A stretch of 64,000 nucleotides of DNA from the NCBI RefSeq assembly GCF_047324305.1, contig NZ_CP178740.1:3534001-3598000 (forward strand), written 5' to 3'. A model generated the notes under the pieces. It saw nothing but the letters and a program-made list of their open reading frames with translations, was not told the origin of the DNA and ran no database searches. Positions 25,167 through 34,001 of the stretch are shown here, in pieces (positions within the stretch are counted from its first letter, which is position 1; every line of letters starts with the position of its first letter). The translations under genes were made by a program, and so were the position numbers. The DNA comes from Acerihabitans sp047324305. GTDB taxonomy: Bacteria > Pseudomonadota > Gammaproteobacteria > Enterobacterales > Enterobacteriaceae.

Positions 25167-25919
25167 TTATTTCGCTTTACCCTGGTTGGCTACTGCGGCG
25201 GCCTTGGCGGCGATTTCCGCGGCGTTGCCCAGATAGTAATGCTTCACAGGTTTCATGTTTTCGTCGAACTCATACACCAGCGGTACGCCGGTCGGGATAT
25301 TCAGCTCAAGAATCTCTTCTTCGCTCATATTATCCAGAAATTTCACCAAGGCGCGGATCGAGTTGCCGTGCGCGGCGATAATGACGCGCTCGCCTTTTTT
25401 CATGCGCGGTAAAATTGTATCGTTCCAGTAGGGGGTGACGCGCTCAATGGTCAGCGCCAGGCTTTCGGTGGTCGGCAGCTCTTCCGCGGTCAGTTTAGCG
25501 TAGCGGGGATCATGGCCGGGGAAACGTTCGTCATCGCGGCTCAATTCCGGCGGTGTGACGGCAAAACCACGACGCCATTGCTTTACCTGTTCGTCGCCGT
25601 ATTTTTCAGCGGTTTCCGATTTGTTCAGACCCTGCAACGCGCCGTAATGGCGTTCATTCAGGCGCCAGGATTTTTCCACCGGCAGCCAGGCCTGATCCAG
25701 TTCGTCCAGAATGTTCCACAGAGTATGGATGGCGCGCTTTAAAACGGAAGTATAAGCAAAATCGAAGATAAAACCTTCTTCCTTCAGCTGCTTACCCGCT
25801 TGTTTCGCTTCAGTACGGCCTTTGTCGGACAGATCGACGTCCGTCCAGCCGGTGAAACGATTTTCATTGTTCCACTGGCTTTCACCGTGTCGTACCAGAA
25901 CCAGTTTCGTTACAGCCAT
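25167..25919 (-). CDS. gpmA: 2,3-bisphosphoglycerate-dependent phosphoglycerate mutase
   Basis: GpmA interconverts 3- and 2-phosphoglycerate in glycolysis and gluconeogenesis through a phosphohistidine. The 250-residue enzyme has the LVRHGESQWN catalytic motif (His near residue 11), ERHYGALQGLNKSETAEKYG in two parts, and the second catalytic histidine in IIAAHGNSIRAL. The start is preceded on the minus strand by AAGGAGTCAAGCG. A Fur-box-like element lies 33 bases upstream. Transcribed away from the gal operon end. Confidence 0.97.
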   Translation of the reverse strand: MAVTKLVLVRHGESQWNNENRFTGWTDVDLSDKGRTEAKQAGKQLKEEGFIFDFAYTSVLKRAIHTLWNILDELDQAWLPVEKSWRLNERHYGALQGLNKSETAEKYGDEQVKQWRRGFAVTPPELSRDDERFPGHDPRYAKLTAEELPTTESLALTIERVTPYWNDTILPRMKKGERVIIAAHGNSIRALVKFLDNMSEEEILELNIPTGVPLVYEFDENMKPVKHYYLGNAAEIAAKAAAVANQGKAK

Positions 25920-25951
25920 CGCTTGACTCCTTAAAGTCTAAAGATTTTTAT

Positions 25952-25970
25952 GAATACTATTAGCATTATA
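25952..25970. promoter_or_regulatory. Possible Fur box upstream of gpmA
   Basis: GAATACTATTAGCATTATA matches the 19-base Fur consensus GATAATGATAATCATTATC at about 12 positions. As recalled, E. coli gpmA is reported as a Fur target, which supports the reading. The score is moderate. Confidence 0.4.
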
Positions 25971-26040
25971 TTGCCTGGCCGGGTGGGGCGGCAACCGCAT
26001 AAGGTCAAACATAGCGAAATAAATGGTTCAGCGATAGCAG

Positions 26041-27087
26041 TCAGAGCGCGACAAACTGATAACGGGTTGATGAATGATAAGTTTCACCGGGTTTTAGCCA
26101 ACAATCCGGCTGTGGCCATTCCGGATGGTTAGGGCTGTCCGGCAGGAATTCGCTTTCCAGCGCCACGCCGCTGTAGTTCTGATAATCGCCGCCCTGGCGC
26201 GCCGGCGTGCCGGCCAGGAAATTGCCGGTATAAAGCTGTAGCGCCGGCGCGGTGGTATACACTTTCAGCAAGACCTGATTATCCGCCGACCACAACTGGG
26301 CGGCCGGCGTCTCGCCGTCAGTGCAAGCGGGGTAGAGCAGATAGGCGTGATCATAGCCTTTCATGCGCTGCTGATCGCGATCGCGCAGGAAATCCCTGGC
26401 GATGGTCTTGGGCTGGCGAAAATCCATGCCGGTATTTTCCACATCGGTTAACGGCGCGCAGGGAATGCCTTCGCTGTCCACCGGCAGGTATTGCGTGGCG
26501 TAAATCTGCAGTTTTTGCTGGCGCACATCGCTATTGGCGCCGTCCAGATGGAAATAAGCATGGTTGGTCAGGTTTACCGGGCACGCTTTATCCACCGTCG
26601 CCCGATAGTCAATGGCCACCTGGCCGTCGTCGTTAACGGTATAGCGCACTTCGGCGACCAGATTACCCGGAAACCCCTGATCGCCGTCGGCGGATTGCAG
26701 CCGGAACAGCACTGAGGTCTGGGTATGTTCGACGCATAACCAGCGGCGGGCGTGGAATCCCTGCGGACCGCCGTGCAGCTGATGGGCGCCCTGATTGGCG
26801 CTGAGCGGCCAGGTGCCGCCGCTACGGGTCAGGGTGGCATTGGCGATACGGTTGGCATAGCGGCCGACGGTGGCACCCAGGTAGGCCGTCTGGCGGGTAT
26901 ATTCCTCCGGCGACGGACAGCCCAGGAGCACCTCGCGCTTATTGCCGGATTTCAGCGGCAGCTGGCACGAAAGCCAGGTGGCGCCCCAATCCATCAGCGT
27001 AATCTGCATCCCCTGTTCGGTTCCCAGGGTGACGCATTGGAATGGCTGGCCGTCAGGGGCGATACCTGATTCATACTCTTTTAGCAT
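26041..27087 (-). CDS. galM: Aldose 1-epimerase (galactose mutarotase)
   Basis: GalM converts beta-D-galactose to the alpha anomer used by GalK, opening the Leloir pathway. The 348-residue protein shows LGATVGRYANRIANA, NQGAHQLHGG (active-site His), NLTNHAYFHLDG with the second histidine, and the late ALESEFLPDSPNHPEWP segment carrying the catalytic glutamate. The start overlaps the galK stop by seven bases, so it is last in galE-galT-galK-galM and translationally coupled. Confidence 0.96.
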   Translation of the reverse strand: MLKEYESGIAPDGQPFQCVTLGTEQGMQITLMDWGATWLSCQLPLKSGNKREVLLGCPSPEEYTRQTAYLGATVGRYANRIANATLTRSGGTWPLSANQGAHQLHGGPQGFHARRWLCVEHTQTSVLFRLQSADGDQGFPGNLVAEVRYTVNDDGQVAIDYRATVDKACPVNLTNHAYFHLDGANSDVRQQKLQIYATQYLPVDSEGIPCAPLTDVENTGMDFRQPKTIARDFLRDRDQQRMKGYDHAYLLYPACTDGETPAAQLWSADNQVLLKVYTTAPALQLYTGNFLAGTPARQGGDYQNYSGVALESEFLPDSPNHPEWPQPDCWLKPGETYHSSTRYQFVAL

Positions 27088-28229
27088 ATGGCTGTTCCTT
27101 CACTCGCGTGACATACATAAAACGCCTCTTTCAGGCCGGTTTTTTGCTGATACTGGCTGGCGACCGCCTGGCGCACCGCGTCAACGAGGTCCGTCGGCAT
27201 CAGCGCCACCACGCATCCGCCAAAACCACCGCCGGTCATACGCACGCCGCCCCGATCGCCGATTTCTCGCTTCACGATGTCCACCAGGGTATCGATGGGC
27301 GGCACGGTAATCTCAAAGTCGTCGCGCATCGAGGCATGGGACTGCGCCATCAGGGTGCCCATCAGGGTCAAATCGCCCGCGGCCAGGGCATCCGCCGCCG
27401 CCAGCGTGCGCGCGTTTTCCGTCAGGACATGGCGCACGCGCTTAGCGACAACTGGATCCAATTCATGCTCAACGGCGGCGAACTGGCTTAATTCCACATC
27501 GCGCAGCTTATCGGCGGTAAAAAAACGCGCGCCGGTTTCGCATTGTTCGCGGCGGGCATTGTATTCACTGTCCACCAGACCGCGTTTGACGTTGGAATTG
27601 ATAATCACCACCGCCACGTTATCCGGCATCGGCACCGCGCGTGTGCCCAGGGTGCGGCAATCGATCAGCAGCGCGTGGTTATCCTTGCCCAGCGCGGAGA
27701 TCAGCTGATCCATAATGCCGCAGTTACAGCCGACAAACTGGTTCTCCGCTTCCTGGCCGTTCAGCGCCAGGGCGACGTTATCCAGCGCCAGGTGATAAAG
27801 CGTTTGTATCGCCTTGCCCACCGCCACTTCCAGCGAGGCCGACGAGCTTAAGCCCGCGCCCTGCGGGACGTTGCCGCTCAGCACCAGATCGGCGCCGCCG
27901 AAGTGCGGGTCGCGTTGCTGTAAATGTTTGATCACGCCGCGCACATAATTGGACCATTGCTGGGTCGGATGAGACAAAATTGGCTCATCCAGGGAAAAAA
28001 TGTCTTGCTCGCCGTCACAATCCACGGCAATAACCCGGATTTGACGATCATCACGTTTTGCCGCGCTTACAACCGTGGCGTAGTCAATGGCGCACGGCAG
28101 TACAAAACCGTCATTATAGTCGGTGTGTTCGCCAATCAGATTAACGCGCCCGGGAGCCTGTACCGTGAGGGTGGCGTCATAGCCGTAGGTCTGGCGGAAA
28201 ACAGCTTCGGTGGTGTTTTTTAAGGTCAT
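27081..28229 (-). CDS. galK: Galactokinase
   Basis: GalK phosphorylates alpha-D-galactose to galactose 1-phosphate with ATP. The 382-residue GHMP kinase shows the galactose signature GRVNLIGEHTDYNDGFVLP (about 26-44), the ATP-binding GNVPQGAGLSSSASLEVA (about 115-132), CGIMDQ, and the C-terminal MTGGGFGGCVVAL motif. It overlaps galT by four bases upstream and galM by seven downstream. Confidence 0.97.
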   Translation of the reverse strand: MTLKNTTEAVFRQTYGYDATLTVQAPGRVNLIGEHTDYNDGFVLPCAIDYATVVSAAKRDDRQIRVIAVDCDGEQDIFSLDEPILSHPTQQWSNYVRGVIKHLQQRDPHFGGADLVLSGNVPQGAGLSSSASLEVAVGKAIQTLYHLALDNVALALNGQEAENQFVGCNCGIMDQLISALGKDNHALLIDCRTLGTRAVPMPDNVAVVIINSNVKRGLVDSEYNARREQCETGARFFTADKLRDVELSQFAAVEHELDPVVAKRVRHVLTENARTLAAADALAAGDLTLMGTLMAQSHASMRDDFEITVPPIDTLVDIVKREIGDRGGVRMTGGGFGGCVVALMPTDLVDAVRQAVASQYQQKTGLKEAFYVCHASEGTAIC

Positions 28230-29278
28230 TGTGCTACTCCGGATTCCCGAAAATGAATATCGCTGACCGCGCGCAGGCGATCGCTGGCTTGTTCAGCGGT
28301 CAGGTCACGCTGGGTTTCCGCCAGCATTTCATAACCAACCATAAATTTCCGCACCGTTGCCGAACGTAACAGGGGCGGATAAAAGTGTGCGTGCAGCTGC
28401 CAGTGGCTATTGTCCTGCTCAAGATAGGGCGCGCCGTGCCAGCCCATCGAATAAGGAAAGGAGCAGTTGAACAAATTATCGTAACGGCTGGTCAGCTTTT
28501 TAATGGCCACGGCCAGATCGGCGCTTTGCGCGGGGTCCAGGTCGTCCAGACGCAACACATGGGCCTTGGGCAGCAGCAGGGTTTCAAACGGCCAGGCCGC
28601 CCAGTAGGGCACCACCGCCAGCCAGTGTTCGGTTTCCACCACCGTGCGCGCGCCGTCCGCCAGTTCCAGCTTCAGGTAATCCATCAGCAGCGGGGAATGC
28701 TGCTGCAAGAAGTAGTCGCGCTGCAGCCGGTCTTCGCGCTCGGCCTCGTTGGGCAAAAAGCTGTTGGCCCAGATCTGGCCGTGCGGATGGGGGTTGGAGC
28801 ATCCCATGGCCGCGCCTTTATTTTCAAATACCTGCACCCAGGGATAGCGCTGTCCCAGATCGGCGCTTTGTTCCTGCCAGGTCTTGATCACGGCTTCCAG
28901 CGCCGGCAAAGATAACTCCGGCAGGGTTTTGCTGTGATCGGGGGAAAAACAGATAACGCGACTGGTGCCGCGCGCGCTTTCACAGCGCATCAGGGGATTA
29001 TCGCCGGCCGGGGCGTCCGGGGTATCCGTCATCAGCGCGGCAAAATCATTGGTAAATACGTAGGTGGTGGTGTAGTCGGGGTTTTTATCGCCCGATACGC
29101 GGGTATTGCCCGGACAGAGAAAACAGTCGGGGTCGTGCCGGGGCAACGTTTGCACCGACGGCGTTTCCTGCTGGCCCTGCCACGGGCGCTTGGCGCGGTG
29201 CGGCGAGACCAGAACCCATTGTCCGCTGAGCGGATTGTACCGCCGATGGGGATGATCGACGGGGTTAAAATGTTGCAT
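28226..29278 (-). CDS. galT: Galactose-1-phosphate uridylyltransferase
   Basis: GalT exchanges UMP between UDP-glucose and galactose 1-phosphate. The 350-residue protein has the class I motif GCSNPHPHGQIWA with the uridylylated His-Pro-His histidine (near residue 166), zinc-ligand region DCFLCPGN (about 52-59), and a C-terminal HAHFYPPLLRS segment. The start follows CAGGAGAAAGT on the minus strand, 15 bases after the galE stop. The stop overlaps galK by four bases. Confidence 0.97.
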   Translation of the reverse strand: MQHFNPVDHPHRRYNPLSGQWVLVSPHRAKRPWQGQQETPSVQTLPRHDPDCFLCPGNTRVSGDKNPDYTTTYVFTNDFAALMTDTPDAPAGDNPLMRCESARGTSRVICFSPDHSKTLPELSLPALEAVIKTWQEQSADLGQRYPWVQVFENKGAAMGCSNPHPHGQIWANSFLPNEAEREDRLQRDYFLQQHSPLLMDYLKLELADGARTVVETEHWLAVVPYWAAWPFETLLLPKAHVLRLDDLDPAQSADLAVAIKKLTSRYDNLFNCSFPYSMGWHGAPYLEQDNSHWQLHAHFYPPLLRSATVRKFMVGYEMLAETQRDLTAEQASDRLRAVSDIHFRESGVAQ

Positions 29279-29293
29279 ACTTTCTCCTGAAAC

Positions 29294-30310
29294 TCAATCC
29301 GGATAACCGTTCGGGTGGCGCGACTGCCAGCGCCAGGTATCGGCGGCCATCTCTTCCAGCGAGCGGCTGACCCGCCAGTGCAAATCACGCGCGGCTTTAT
29401 CCGGCGCGGCCCAATAGGCGGCCAGATCGCCTTCGCGGCGCGGCGCGAAATGATATGGCACCGGTTTGCCGCAGGCGTTGCTAAAGGCTTTCACCACGTC
29501 CAGCACGCTGTACCCGACGCCGGCGCCAAGATTATAAATATGGGTGCCGGGTTTATCCCGCAGCGCCTTCAGCGCCGCGACATGGCCGTCCGCCAGATCC
29601 ATGACATGAATATAGTCGCGTACGCCGGTGCCGTCATGGGTGGGGAAATCATTACCGAAGATGGCCAGTGATGGACGGCGCCCCACCGCAACCTGGGCGA
29701 TAAACGGCATCAGGTTGTTGGGAATGCCCTGCGGGTCTTCGCCCATATCGCCGGAGGGATGGGCGCCGGCCGGATTGAAATAGCGTAATAATGTCATGCT
29801 CCACTCCGGCTGCGCGCGCTGCGCGTCCGCCAGGATCTGCTCGACCATCAGCTTGCTGCGGCCATAGGGGCTGGAAGGCTGGCCGGTGGGAAGGCTTTCG
29901 TCATAGGGGACCACGGGCTGATCGCCGTATACGGTGGCCGAAGAGCTGAAGATCAGGTTCCTGACGCCCGCCTCGCGCATGGCGGCCACCAGCGTCAGGG
30001 TGCCGCAGACATTGTTATCATAGTAGTCGATGGGTTTTTGCACCGATTCGCCCACCGCTTTCAAACCGGCGAAATGGATCACGGCATCGATGGCATGCTC
30101 GGCAAAAATGCGTGCCAATAACGCCTTATCTCGGACATCGCCGTGGTAAAACGCGGGTGTTATCTTGCTGAGGCGCGCCATTGTTTCAAGCACGCTGCGT
30201 TTGCTATTGCTCAGGTTATCCAAAATGACCGGGCTGAAACCGGCAGCGCTCAACTGCAGGCAGGTATGACTACCAATGTAACCGCTACCACCCGTGACTA
30301 ATATAGACAT
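29294..30310 (-). CDS. galE: UDP-glucose 4-epimerase
   Basis: GalE interconverts UDP-galactose and UDP-glucose with bound NAD. The 338-residue short-chain dehydrogenase-like enzyme begins MSILVTGGSGYIGSHTCLQL, the Rossmann NAD motif, and has SSSATVYG and the catalytic YGRSKLMVEQ (Tyr and Lys near 149/153). It is first in the gal operon; ATG follows ACAGGAGTCATAA. A GalR/GalS operator-like site lies 77 bases upstream. Confidence 0.97.
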   Translation of the reverse strand: MSILVTGGSGYIGSHTCLQLSAAGFSPVILDNLSNSKRSVLETMARLSKITPAFYHGDVRDKALLARIFAEHAIDAVIHFAGLKAVGESVQKPIDYYDNNVCGTLTLVAAMREAGVRNLIFSSSATVYGDQPVVPYDESLPTGQPSSPYGRSKLMVEQILADAQRAQPEWSMTLLRYFNPAGAHPSGDMGEDPQGIPNNLMPFIAQVAVGRRPSLAIFGNDFPTHDGTGVRDYIHVMDLADGHVAALKALRDKPGTHIYNLGAGVGYSVLDVVKAFSNACGKPVPYHFAPRREGDLAAYWAAPDKAARDLHWRVSRSLEEMAADTWRWQSRHPNGYPD

Positions 30311-30386
30311 TTATGACTCCTGTAACCTTTCATCGCGGTAAATTAGCATGGCTAAAACCGAAAAAAGGTGATCGTACCGATAAAAA

Positions 30387-30402
30387 ATGAAATCGATTAC
30401 AC
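30387..30402. promoter_or_regulatory. GalR/GalS operator upstream of galE
   Basis: On the minus strand GTGTAATCGATTTCAT matches the operator GTGNAANC-GNTTNCAC at all but the last defined base. It lies 77 bases upstream of galE. No second operator inside galE was searched for exhaustively. Confidence 0.7.
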
Positions 30403-30523
30403 TCAATATTAGCGCATTTTCGCGCGCCATGCCTCAGGCAAAATCAGAGGTTGGCCAGGATAATCACGAAGGAATGAGGAAGGCCGGCCGGAAAAGGGGA
30501 GAGCGTTCCCACCGGCCTATCAT

Positions 30524-30555
30524 CCGCATCGCCGCCAGGCAGGGCGGCGATGCGG
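30524..30555 (-). terminator. Strong hairpin after modF
   Basis: A 13-base perfect stem (CCGCATCGCCGCC with GGCGGCGATGCGG) around a six-base loop lies 22 bases after the modF stop; a second inverted pair AGGCCGG/CCGGCCT (30481-30517) follows. No T-run is present, so termination may be Rho-assisted. Confidence 0.6.
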
Positions 30556-30576
30556 GGTTAACGTCGCGCCGGAGCG

Positions 30577-32049
30577 CTAACGGCGCAGGTCATCGATCTG
30601 ATAGCGATAGGCATCATCCTGGGGGACGAACGTCAGCCGGTGCGTAATACAGTGCGGGGCATCTTCCGCGTGATGGGAAACAAACAGCAGCTGCGTTTCG
30701 CCTTCGCCGATCAGCACGTCGATCCAACGGCGCACCAACTGCCGGTTAAGGGGGTCCAGCCCTTGCAGCGGCTCGTCAAGAATCAGCAGGGCGGGGTGCT
30801 TGACCAGGGCGCGGGCGATAAGCGTCAGGCGCTGCTGTCCCCAGGATAAGCCGTGAAACGGCGCATCCGCCGTCGCCTCCAGCCCCAGCAGTCGCAGCCA
30901 TTGGCCGGTCAGCTGCTGCTGGCGGTCGGACACCGCCTGGTAGACGCCGATGGAATCAAAAAAGCCGGATAAAATCACGCTGCGCGCGCTGGCGCTGACC
31001 CGGTAATCCAGATGCAGGCTGCTGCTGACATAGCCGATATGCCGTTTAATATCCCAAATCGTTTCGCCGCTGCCGCGGCGGCGGCCGAACAGCGTCAGGT
31101 CATTGCTGTAACCCTGGGGATGATCGCCGGTTACCAGGCTGAGCAGGGTTGATTTGCCGGCGCCGTTCGGCCCGACAATTTGCCAGTGCTGGCCGGGCAA
31201 TACCTCCCAGTCAAGATGATGCAGGATCGGCCGATCCTGGTAGGAGACCACGCCGTTGCGCAGGGTAATCAGCGGCCGGTCGGCGGGCAGGGCGACGTTT
31301 AGCCTGGGCGCTTCGGTTTCCGGCAGGCGCATGCCGGAAAGGGATTCCGCGTGCGCCAGCTGCGCCACCAGCGCCTCGGCCAAAAGCGTGGCGCGATCGC
31401 CGGTACAGGTTAAGGCGCAATCCACCAGGATGCCGACGTTATCGATATAGTCGGGGATATCGTCAAACCGGTTAAGCACCAGCACCAGGGTCATGGACCT
31501 GTCCGCCAGGACGCGCAGCATATCGCCGAGCTGCGCCCGGGAGGCGACATCCAATCCGTCGAAGGGCTCATCCAGGATCAACAGGTCCGGCCGGGCCATC
31601 AGCGCCTGGCACAGCAGGGTTTTACGCGTTTCACCCGTCGACAGGTATTTAAAGCGGCGCGATAGCAAATGCGTTATGCCAAACCGCCCGGCCAGTTCAT
31701 GGCATAACGCCGCGTCACTGATATCCTGCTGAATGATTTCTGCGGTGGTACGCCCGGTGTCCTCCTCGCCATCGCTCAGCAGATCGGTATTGTTGCGTTG
31801 CCATTCCTGCTCGACCAGTTTTTGCAACTGCTCCAGTGAAAGCCGGGAGATGCGTTGATAATCGCTTTGCCTCAGGCCGGACAACACCGCCAAATTACCG
31901 GCCAGGGCGCGGGCCAGGGCGGACTTGCCGCTGCCGTTGGCGCCGACAAAGGCCCAGCGCTCTGCGCTGCGCAGCGTCAATTCTCCGATAGTTAACCGGC
32001 GTGTATCGCTAAGACGAAACGACCCTTGCGAAATATGCAATGACGACAT
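30577..32049 (-). CDS. modF: Molybdate-linked ABC ATPase ModF
   Basis: ModF is a double ATP-binding cassette protein next to modE in enterobacteria; its precise role in molybdate metabolism is unresolved. It has two Walker A motifs (FVGANGSGKSALARAL near 37-52 and IVGPNGAGKSTLLSL near 287-301) and two ABC regions (YLSTGETRKTLLCQAL; GLSWGQQRLTLIARAL) followed by LLILDEP boxes. ATG 32049 (MSSLHISQG) gives 490 residues as in E. coli; an in-frame start seven codons upstream is rejected. It lies 76 bases after modE in the same direction. Confidence 0.94.
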   Translation of the reverse strand: MSSLHISQGSFRLSDTRRLTIGELTLRSAERWAFVGANGSGKSALARALAGNLAVLSGLRQSDYQRISRLSLEQLQKLVEQEWQRNNTDLLSDGEEDTGRTTAEIIQQDISDAALCHELAGRFGITHLLSRRFKYLSTGETRKTLLCQALMARPDLLILDEPFDGLDVASRAQLGDMLRVLADRSMTLVLVLNRFDDIPDYIDNVGILVDCALTCTGDRATLLAEALVAQLAHAESLSGMRLPETEAPRLNVALPADRPLITLRNGVVSYQDRPILHHLDWEVLPGQHWQIVGPNGAGKSTLLSLVTGDHPQGYSNDLTLFGRRRGSGETIWDIKRHIGYVSSSLHLDYRVSASARSVILSGFFDSIGVYQAVSDRQQQLTGQWLRLLGLEATADAPFHGLSWGQQRLTLIARALVKHPALLILDEPLQGLDPLNRQLVRRWIDVLIGEGETQLLFVSHHAEDAPHCITHRLTFVPQDDAYRYQIDDLRR

Positions 32050-32125
32050 TGATTGTTCCTTTTTATGCAACTTATGTCGTCAGCATCTTTTTTTTACCGC
32101 CTAAAGTCAATGCGCGGGCGCGCTT

Positions 32126-32917
32126 TCAGCACAGCGTGGCGATGATGACCTGGTCGGCGTTAAAATATGCTGTGATTGGCAGTCCCGCCGACAAATGTTG
32201 TTCGGCCGCCGCATTTTTTGGCAAGGTGGCGCAGACGATTTCCCCGCCGGCAAGCTTCAGCAGCGCCTCGTCGTTCTCCTCGCCTTCTTCCAGATGGGCC
32301 AGGGTGCCGTGCAAGACATTATCGGCGCCGGGGACGGCGACATGGCCCGCGCGCACCGACACCCAGGGCGCTTTGATAAGCAGCAGCACTTCCTTCCCCG
32401 GCGCCAGCTGCAACCGGTCGGCGCTTTGCTGCGTCAGGGCCACCGCCAGCCGTGTGCGCCCATCCGCCAGCAGGATATCGACGTGTTGCTGCACCTGCTG
32501 ATGGCTGCGCGTGAGCACGGTGCCGAAAAATTGGTTGCGGGCGCTGGTCTGCAGCGAAAAGCGCGAAATGGCCGCCAACAGGCTATCAAGCGGTAACGGG
32601 TCGTCCTGCAGCACGTCAAAGGCCTTTTGCTGGATTTGCCCCAACAGGTCGTAAAGCTGCAGCAGCCGCTCCGCATACCGCGTCAGGGTGGCGCCGCCGC
32701 CGCCTTTGCCGCCGGTGGCGCGTTCCACCAGGGTCTGCTCCGCCAGTTCGTTCATGGCGCTGATGGCGTCCCAGGCGCTTTTATAGCTGATGCCCGCCAG
32801 TTTTGCGCCCTGGCTGATGGAGCCGGTGTGTTTGATCTGCTTGAGCAGGGCGATGCGCCGCGGATCGGCAAAAAGGCGTTGCTGGAGTTTCAGGGTTAAA
32901 AGAATTTCGGCCTGCAT
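32126..32917 (-). CDS. modE: Molybdate-responsive regulator ModE
   Basis: ModE binds molybdate and represses modABC while activating molybdoenzyme and moa genes. The 263-residue protein has an N-terminal winged helix-turn-helix (about 15-80, GSISQGAKLAGISYKSAWDAI, then GGKGGGGATLT) and two C-terminal MOP (molybdate-binding) repeats (about 125-190 and 195-263; TSARNQFFGTVL, SVRAGHVAVPGADNVL). Length equals E. coli (262). A predicted ModE operator is found before modA at 35802-35825. Confidence 0.96.
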   Translation of the reverse strand: MQAEILLTLKLQQRLFADPRRIALLKQIKHTGSISQGAKLAGISYKSAWDAISAMNELAEQTLVERATGGKGGGGATLTRYAERLLQLYDLLGQIQQKAFDVLQDDPLPLDSLLAAISRFSLQTSARNQFFGTVLTRSHQQVQQHVDILLADGRTRLAVALTQQSADRLQLAPGKEVLLLIKAPWVSVRAGHVAVPGADNVLHGTLAHLEEGEENDEALLKLAGGEIVCATLPKNAAAEQHLSAGLPITAYFNADQVIIATLC

Positions 32918-33138
32918 GCCTGTGCGCCTTGTATGAGATTAAACGTTGCGCTGGGTGACGCGCGTTGATGGCTACGAATTGTCGCCGATCTTACGCCGGC
33001 GGGCAAATGACCTGTCGCCGCGCGTGCGCTTTCTGCGGGGTATAACATAAAAAGCCTAAGTTGCCGCGCCATAAACTGGTATAAAGGGGGATAAGCATAG
33101 CAACATCGCCGGCGGCAGCGGCATGATACGAGGTGAAG

Positions 33139-33318
33139 ATGTTAGAATTACTGGAAAGTTTGCTAATGGTAGTGCTGATGGTGCCCATCGTGATGGTGAT
33201 CATTCTTGGATCAATCTATGGCCTGGGTGAGCTGTTTAACATTATCTCGAAAATCGGCCAGCCTAAACAGAAGCGTGATCCCCATGCCGATGATAAGCGC
33301 GGTGCCGATGCGCATTAA
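33139..33318 (+). CDS. acrZ: AcrAB-TolC efflux pump accessory protein AcrZ
   Basis: AcrZ is a one-helix membrane protein that binds AcrB and tunes export of some drugs. The frame starts MLELLESLL and continues through a long hydrophobic helix (about 8-30, VPIVMVIILGSIYGLGELF), matching the family. It has 59 residues against 49 in E. coli, the extra residues forming a charged His/Asp-rich tail. ATG 33139 with GAGGTG five bases before is favoured over an in-frame GTG at 33133. It is divergent from modE and ends at a strong terminator. Confidence 0.92.
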   Translation: MLELLESLLMVVLMVPIVMVIILGSIYGLGELFNIISKIGQPKQKRDPHADDKRGADAH

Positions 33319-33349
33319 TGGTGACGGGCCTGTGCCGCTTTGGTGGTAA

Positions 33350-33700
33350 TCATTCGCGCGGTGAGCCTGTTTTGCCAATAAAGCCCCGTTTCGGGGCTTT
33401 TTCATGCCGGTTTATCAATGAAGTTATTATCGGTAACCCGAAAGCATCTACGTATCTGTTGTTCTTTATGTATTGTGCGGGATTGCCTGGAAGAGAGTTA
33501 AGGATATTTTCTTTTAGGTGTATGCCGCCGGTGGCGCCTGTATCAATAAGTAAGTGATGGATGACTTCACCGTTTATATTTAATGTAGTTAATGGCTCAC
33601 AAATATTACTGAATATGATATTGCTTTTTACAGCATAACACGCAGGCGCAGTTAACATTATTACCATGAGTAAGGATGATCTTAAAGCGGTATTCATCAT
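33350..33700 (-). pseudogene. Truncated retropepsin-like aspartyl protease remnant
   Basis: The 116-residue frame has a plausible signal peptide (about 1-24, MVIMLTAPACYA) and then LLIDTGATGGIHL (about 52-64), the D-T-G-A active-site motif of pepsin/retropepsin folds, within INGEVIHHLLIDTGATGG. Family members that use this motif are much longer. Here the frame runs leftward through the acrZ terminator hairpin, so its last 19 or so residues are encoded by foreign regulatory sequence. The 3' part of the gene was therefore probably lost by a deletion or insertion junction near 33410. Lower GC than the neighbours suggests transfer. Confidence 0.55.
33380..33402 (+). terminator. Intrinsic terminator of acrZ
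   Basis: AAAGCCCCG (33380-33388) pairs perfectly with CGGGGCTTT (33392-33400) around TTT and runs into further T residues. It lies 62 bases after acrZ. The A-rich 5' side means it could also work for transcription from the right. Confidence 0.92.
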
Positions 33701-33829
33701 TTTCTATTCCTAAATGCGTTGCCAGTACTTCAATACTAATGCCCATTTCATTCAGTGTTCGCCGGGACCATGCGCCATTTTTTCTATGCTTTAGTCTAGG
33801 CGCTCGGTAGATTTTCTTTTTCGTTAAAC

Positions 33830-33951
33830 ATTCATTTAAGATTCAGTGATAGTATCATTTTTGAACGAAGCATGATTTTAGCGTATGCAATAGCGACGTT
33901 AACGAAACAGAAATAAAATATTCTTAATCATTCGTTGACCAGTTTCGTTAA
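33830..33951. promoter_or_regulatory. Cluster of five TTCGTTAA-type motifs
   Basis: Within 122 bases, TTCGTTAA or a one- or two-base variant occurs five times: 33830-33837 (forward), 33862-33869 and 33899-33906 (reverse), 33931-33938 and 33944-33951 (forward). The third and fifth form a perfect 10-base inverted repeat, TTAACGAAAC/GTTTCGTTAA. The cluster lies just upstream of the unknown gene at 34002 and resembles a multi-site operator. The cognate factor is unknown. Confidence 0.5.
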
Positions 33952-34001
33952 TTGTATGGTGTGAAATTCTTTGATTAGCAATATATCTGGGAAACATAAT
34001 A

